Assembly (NCBI GenBank): GCA_942493345.1
Contig: OW818695.1
Coordinates: 3,782,001 to 3,846,000 of the forward strand
Length of the DNA: 64,000 nucleotides
Source: GWE2-42-39 sp942493345
Lineage (GTDB): Bacteria; Bacteroidota; Bacteroidia; Bacteroidales; Prolixibacteraceae
Reading direction: 5' to 3'
The notes under the pieces were generated by a model, which had not been told where the DNA came from, made no database searches, and saw nothing but the letters and a program-made list of their open reading frames with translations. Shown piece by piece: positions 62,389 to 64,000 of the stretch. The position numbers were made by a program, and so were the translations under genes. Positions within the stretch are counted from its first letter, which is position 1; every line of letters begins with the position of its first letter.

Positions 62389-62897
62389 AACTGATTCCAA
62401 CTAACAATATCGTCCAGCGGCTTCCTGATTTTTGTTTTCGGAACGTCTTCGCTGTATCCTATGGAAATGATAACCAGTGGTTCCACAAAATCGGGAATAT
62501 TCAATACTTCTTTGCATTTTCCGATATCGAAATTGCACACCCAGCATGTGCCAAGGCCCAATTCTGTTGCCTGTAAAATAATATGGTCGGTGGCAATGGC
62601 GGCATCTACTTCTGCAAAATTCTTTTGATCCCGGTTTCGGACCCAGGCCTGCCGGCGATCGGCACATACAACAATATAAATAGGGGCTTGCTTAAACCAT
62701 TCGCGCGGATATGCTTCCTGTAAGGCTTTCTTCTTACCATCTTCATCAACAACCACAAAGTGCCATGGTTGGTAATTGATGGCTGATGGGGCATTTCTTC
62801 CAGACTCCAGTACTTTCAGAATAAGTTCTTTCGAAACAGGTACGTTTTTATACGATCTGACAGAAAAACGGGCTGTAACAAGTTTTGAAAATTCCAT
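62385..62897 (-). CDS. Nitroreductase-family FMN protein
   Basis: A small 170-aa nitroreductase-like oxidoreductase. The start is taken at ATG 62897 (MEFSKLVTARFSVRSYKNVPVS); a longer in-frame ATG at 62918 adds seven residues. FMN contacts are RFSVRSY near the N-terminus, SGRNAPSAINYQPWHFVVV, and the C-terminal VEPLVIISIGYSED. ATDHIILQATELGLGTCWVCNFD is the dimer/FMN segment. Substrate (nitro compounds, quinones or a dehalogenase-like role) is not decidable. It converges with the aminotransferase gene. Confidence 0.9.
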   Translation of the reverse strand: MEFSKLVTARFSVRSYKNVPVSKELILKVLESGRNAPSAINYQPWHFVVVDEDGKKKALQEAYPREWFKQAPIYIVVCADRRQAWVRNRDQKNFAEVDAAIATDHIILQATELGLGTCWVCNFDIGKCKEVLNIPDFVEPLVIISIGYSEDVPKTKIRKPLDDIVSWNQF

Positions 62898-63102
62898 AAC
62901 AGATTGGTTTTTTAGCAAAATTAGCTCAAAAGCAGAACAGACGGTATGGAAAGAGATGCAATTTATTCGTGAAATGTTAAAATTTTATTAAAGTGATTTT
63001 TTTCTGTAACAAAAATTGCTTCTGTCAGTCTTACATGAAGAAAAGAGATAATTAAAAACTCTTTTACATAGAAACAATAAATGAAAACAAAATTCAAAAG
63101 TT

Positions 63103-63564
63103 ATGAAAAACAATTTATTTGTAATGTTATTAATCTTTCTGGCAACTTTTTCATTTGGTGCCAATGCCACCAGCTTCGGCACGGATGAATTTCAAATTAC
63201 CCCAATCGACAAACCTACTGTTGAATCGGCTACGAAAGAGTGGATACTGAAGTATTCAAACAGCAATGATTTTGAACTTCGAATTGCTCTGATGCCAACC
63301 CCAAAAGGGCTTGAATATATGGTTTATTCCAAATATTTTGAAGTATGCTATGCCAATTACAAAAATGGATTTGGAGTAAAAGGAGTAAAACCTTCATGGA
63401 GTAAGATAGAGACTAAGTACCGAGATGTGGCGCTGGATCCAATGAAAATATCGAAACAACGGATTATTTCTCAAAAAGAGGTTTCTGAATCGGAAGCGCT
63501 TGACTTAATAGCAAGTTATCTTCCCGATCTTTTAACAGAAGAATACAAGTACCTGTTGAAATAG
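63103..63564 (+). CDS. Hypothetical exported protein
   Basis: A 153-aa protein with a clear signal peptide (MKNNLFVMLLIFLATFSFGANA). The mature part, about 130 residues, has mixed strands and helices and no recognised domain. It has a single Cys (in FEVCYANYKNGFG) and a C-terminal helical segment (SESEALDLIASYLPDLLTEEYKYLL). ATG 63103 follows an AAAGTT leader. A long perfect terminator hairpin follows it, supporting a real, monocistronic gene. Confidence 0.7.
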   Translation: MKNNLFVMLLIFLATFSFGANATSFGTDEFQITPIDKPTVESATKEWILKYSNSNDFELRIALMPTPKGLEYMVYSKYFEVCYANYKNGFGVKGVKPSWSKIETKYRDVALDPMKISKQRIISQKEVSESEALDLIASYLPDLLTEEYKYLLK

Positions 63565-63584
63565 TTTGGTTTAAACAAAAACGG

Positions 63585-63636
63585 AAAGGTGTCGAAAAAG
63601 CTCTTGTATTGGTGAGCTTTTTCGACACCTTTTTAT
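63585..63636 (+). terminator. Very strong intrinsic terminator
   Basis: A perfect 19-bp inverted repeat (arms AAAGGTGTCGAAAAAGCTC and GAGCTTTTTCGACACCTTT), 10-nt loop, then TT, 20 bp after the hypothetical-gene stop. Confidence 0.88.
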
Positions 63637-63927
63637 ATCCATTTGCAAACTAAGCTGTAAGTAAGGTCCTTTGCCGTTTTTACGGTTTCTTTTTCTTCGT
63701 CTGACCTTTCCCTTTATTCACAAACAGAACGATCTATTCCCGATTAAGAATATATTTTCGCCATCCCTTTGCATTATTTTCTTTCTACTCTTTTCATTGT
63801 TCTATGAATGTTTGTCATACAATTTTGTAACTTCTGCCAATAATTGGTAAAAAGTTACACGATAGCAGGAATGGCACAATTATTATGGAAAAAAAACGCA
63901 AGCGTTTTAATTACTCTTCATTATAAT
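63637..63927. other. Intergenic region with imperfect inverted repeat
   Basis: No gene seen. At 63827-63858 GTAACTT and AAGTTAC flank an inner CCAAT-A-ATTGG palindrome, a nested dyad that could be an operator for the gene starting at 63972. Confidence 0.35.
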
Positions 63928-63935
63928 TACATTTG
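63928..63935 (+). promoter_or_regulatory. Candidate -7 box for the edge gene (TACATTTG)
   Basis: An exact TAnnTTTG match 36 bp before the ATG at 63972. TTTT at 63905-63908 lies 19 bp upstream, the right distance for a -33 box but not an exact TTTG. Confidence 0.5.
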
Positions 63936-63971
63936 TGAGCATTAATTCAGAAATATAAAAAAACTACAATA

Positions 63972-64000
63972 ATGGCATTTGTGAATAAACTACTCGGAAA
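63972..64000 (+). CDS. Start of a gene cut by the window edge
   Basis: An ATG followed by an open frame, MAFVNKLLG, before the sequence ends. The promoter box at 63928 and the terminator upstream suggest a genuine gene start. The short start is compatible with SecA N-termini in this phylum, but nine residues cannot establish that. Confidence 0.45.

Noticed and set aside
63827..63858. Nested dyad GTAACTT...CCAATAATTGG...AAGTTAC as a terminator
   Set aside because: Imperfect stem with internal loops and no T-run; kept only as a possible operator in the intergenic note.

Overview
The window reads as a chromosomal segment of a Bacteroidetes bacterium, most likely a marine or sediment member of the Marinilabiliales/Prolixibacteraceae (family level is inference). 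Supporting signs are a type III glutamine synthetase, a type IX secretion (T9SS) C-terminal sorting domain, a GH29 fucosidase beside a sulfatase, MoxR+DUF58 genes, promoters of the Bacteroidetes TAnnTTTG type, weak Shine-Dalgarno sites, and the B12 riboswitch class common in this phylum. There are no rRNA or tRNA genes, no CRISPR array, no transposase and no prophage. The content is mostly housekeeping with small accessory insertions.

Layout. 0-5 kb: a DUF58/MoxR pair (minus), truA, asnB. 3-13 kb: a nitrogen-assimilation block on the minus strand, read glnN (GS-III), gltB, gltD, asnB, with palindromic elements between the genes. 13-16.5 kb: alpha-L-fucosidase and sulfatase. 16.7-19.1 kb: an IscR-like Rrf2 regulator tail-to-tail with arcB-arcC (citrulline to ATP). 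19-30.7 kb: ftsK-lolA, pyk, aroQ, xerD, pckA, a nucleotide-sugar-epimerase-like gene and a class A penicillin-binding protein. 30.9-38.1 kb: ClC transporter, nitronate monooxygenase, and an ABC exporter whose ATPase and permease genes are separated by a small GIY-YIG nuclease element bounded by structured repeats. 38.3-43.2 kb: a GH3 glycosidase with PA14 domain, yebC, a DUF6155 gene and a YkgJ-type Cys-cluster protein. 43.3-48.2 kb: a TCA operon read acn-icd-gltA. 48.5-50.4 kb: a cobalamin riboswitch followed by a T9SS-secreted protein made of two DUF4465-like repeats. 50.8-53 kb: slyD, aroC, DUF134. 53.2-58.1 kb: L-fucose genes fucI, fucP and a GntR/periplasmic-binding-type regulator. 58.3-64 kb: ttcA, small secreted or membrane proteins, an aminotransferase, a nitroreductase, and the start of another gene at the edge.

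How the parts connect. The fucosidase at 13.7 kb and fucI at 53.3 kb are 38 kb apart, yet they share a 20-bp upstream element (19/20 identical) made of two CAGCACA half-sites one helical turn apart. This suggests a fucose regulon controlled by the GntR-type regulator at 57 kb. The icd product carries the residues that mark NAD+-dependent rather than NADP+-dependent isocitrate dehydrogenase.

The strongest candidates for something under-described are two. One is the GIY-YIG nuclease gene bounded by 27-nt hairpin repeats, whose sequence variants keep three base pairs by compensatory change and preserve a tandem G.A motif. The other is the B12-riboswitch-controlled, T9SS-secreted tandem DUF4465 protein, a candidate cobalamin-capture protein. 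A second palindrome family (core TCATCSGATGA) occurs at two unrelated intergenic sites. All functional calls come from reading the sequence alone; no database search was run.
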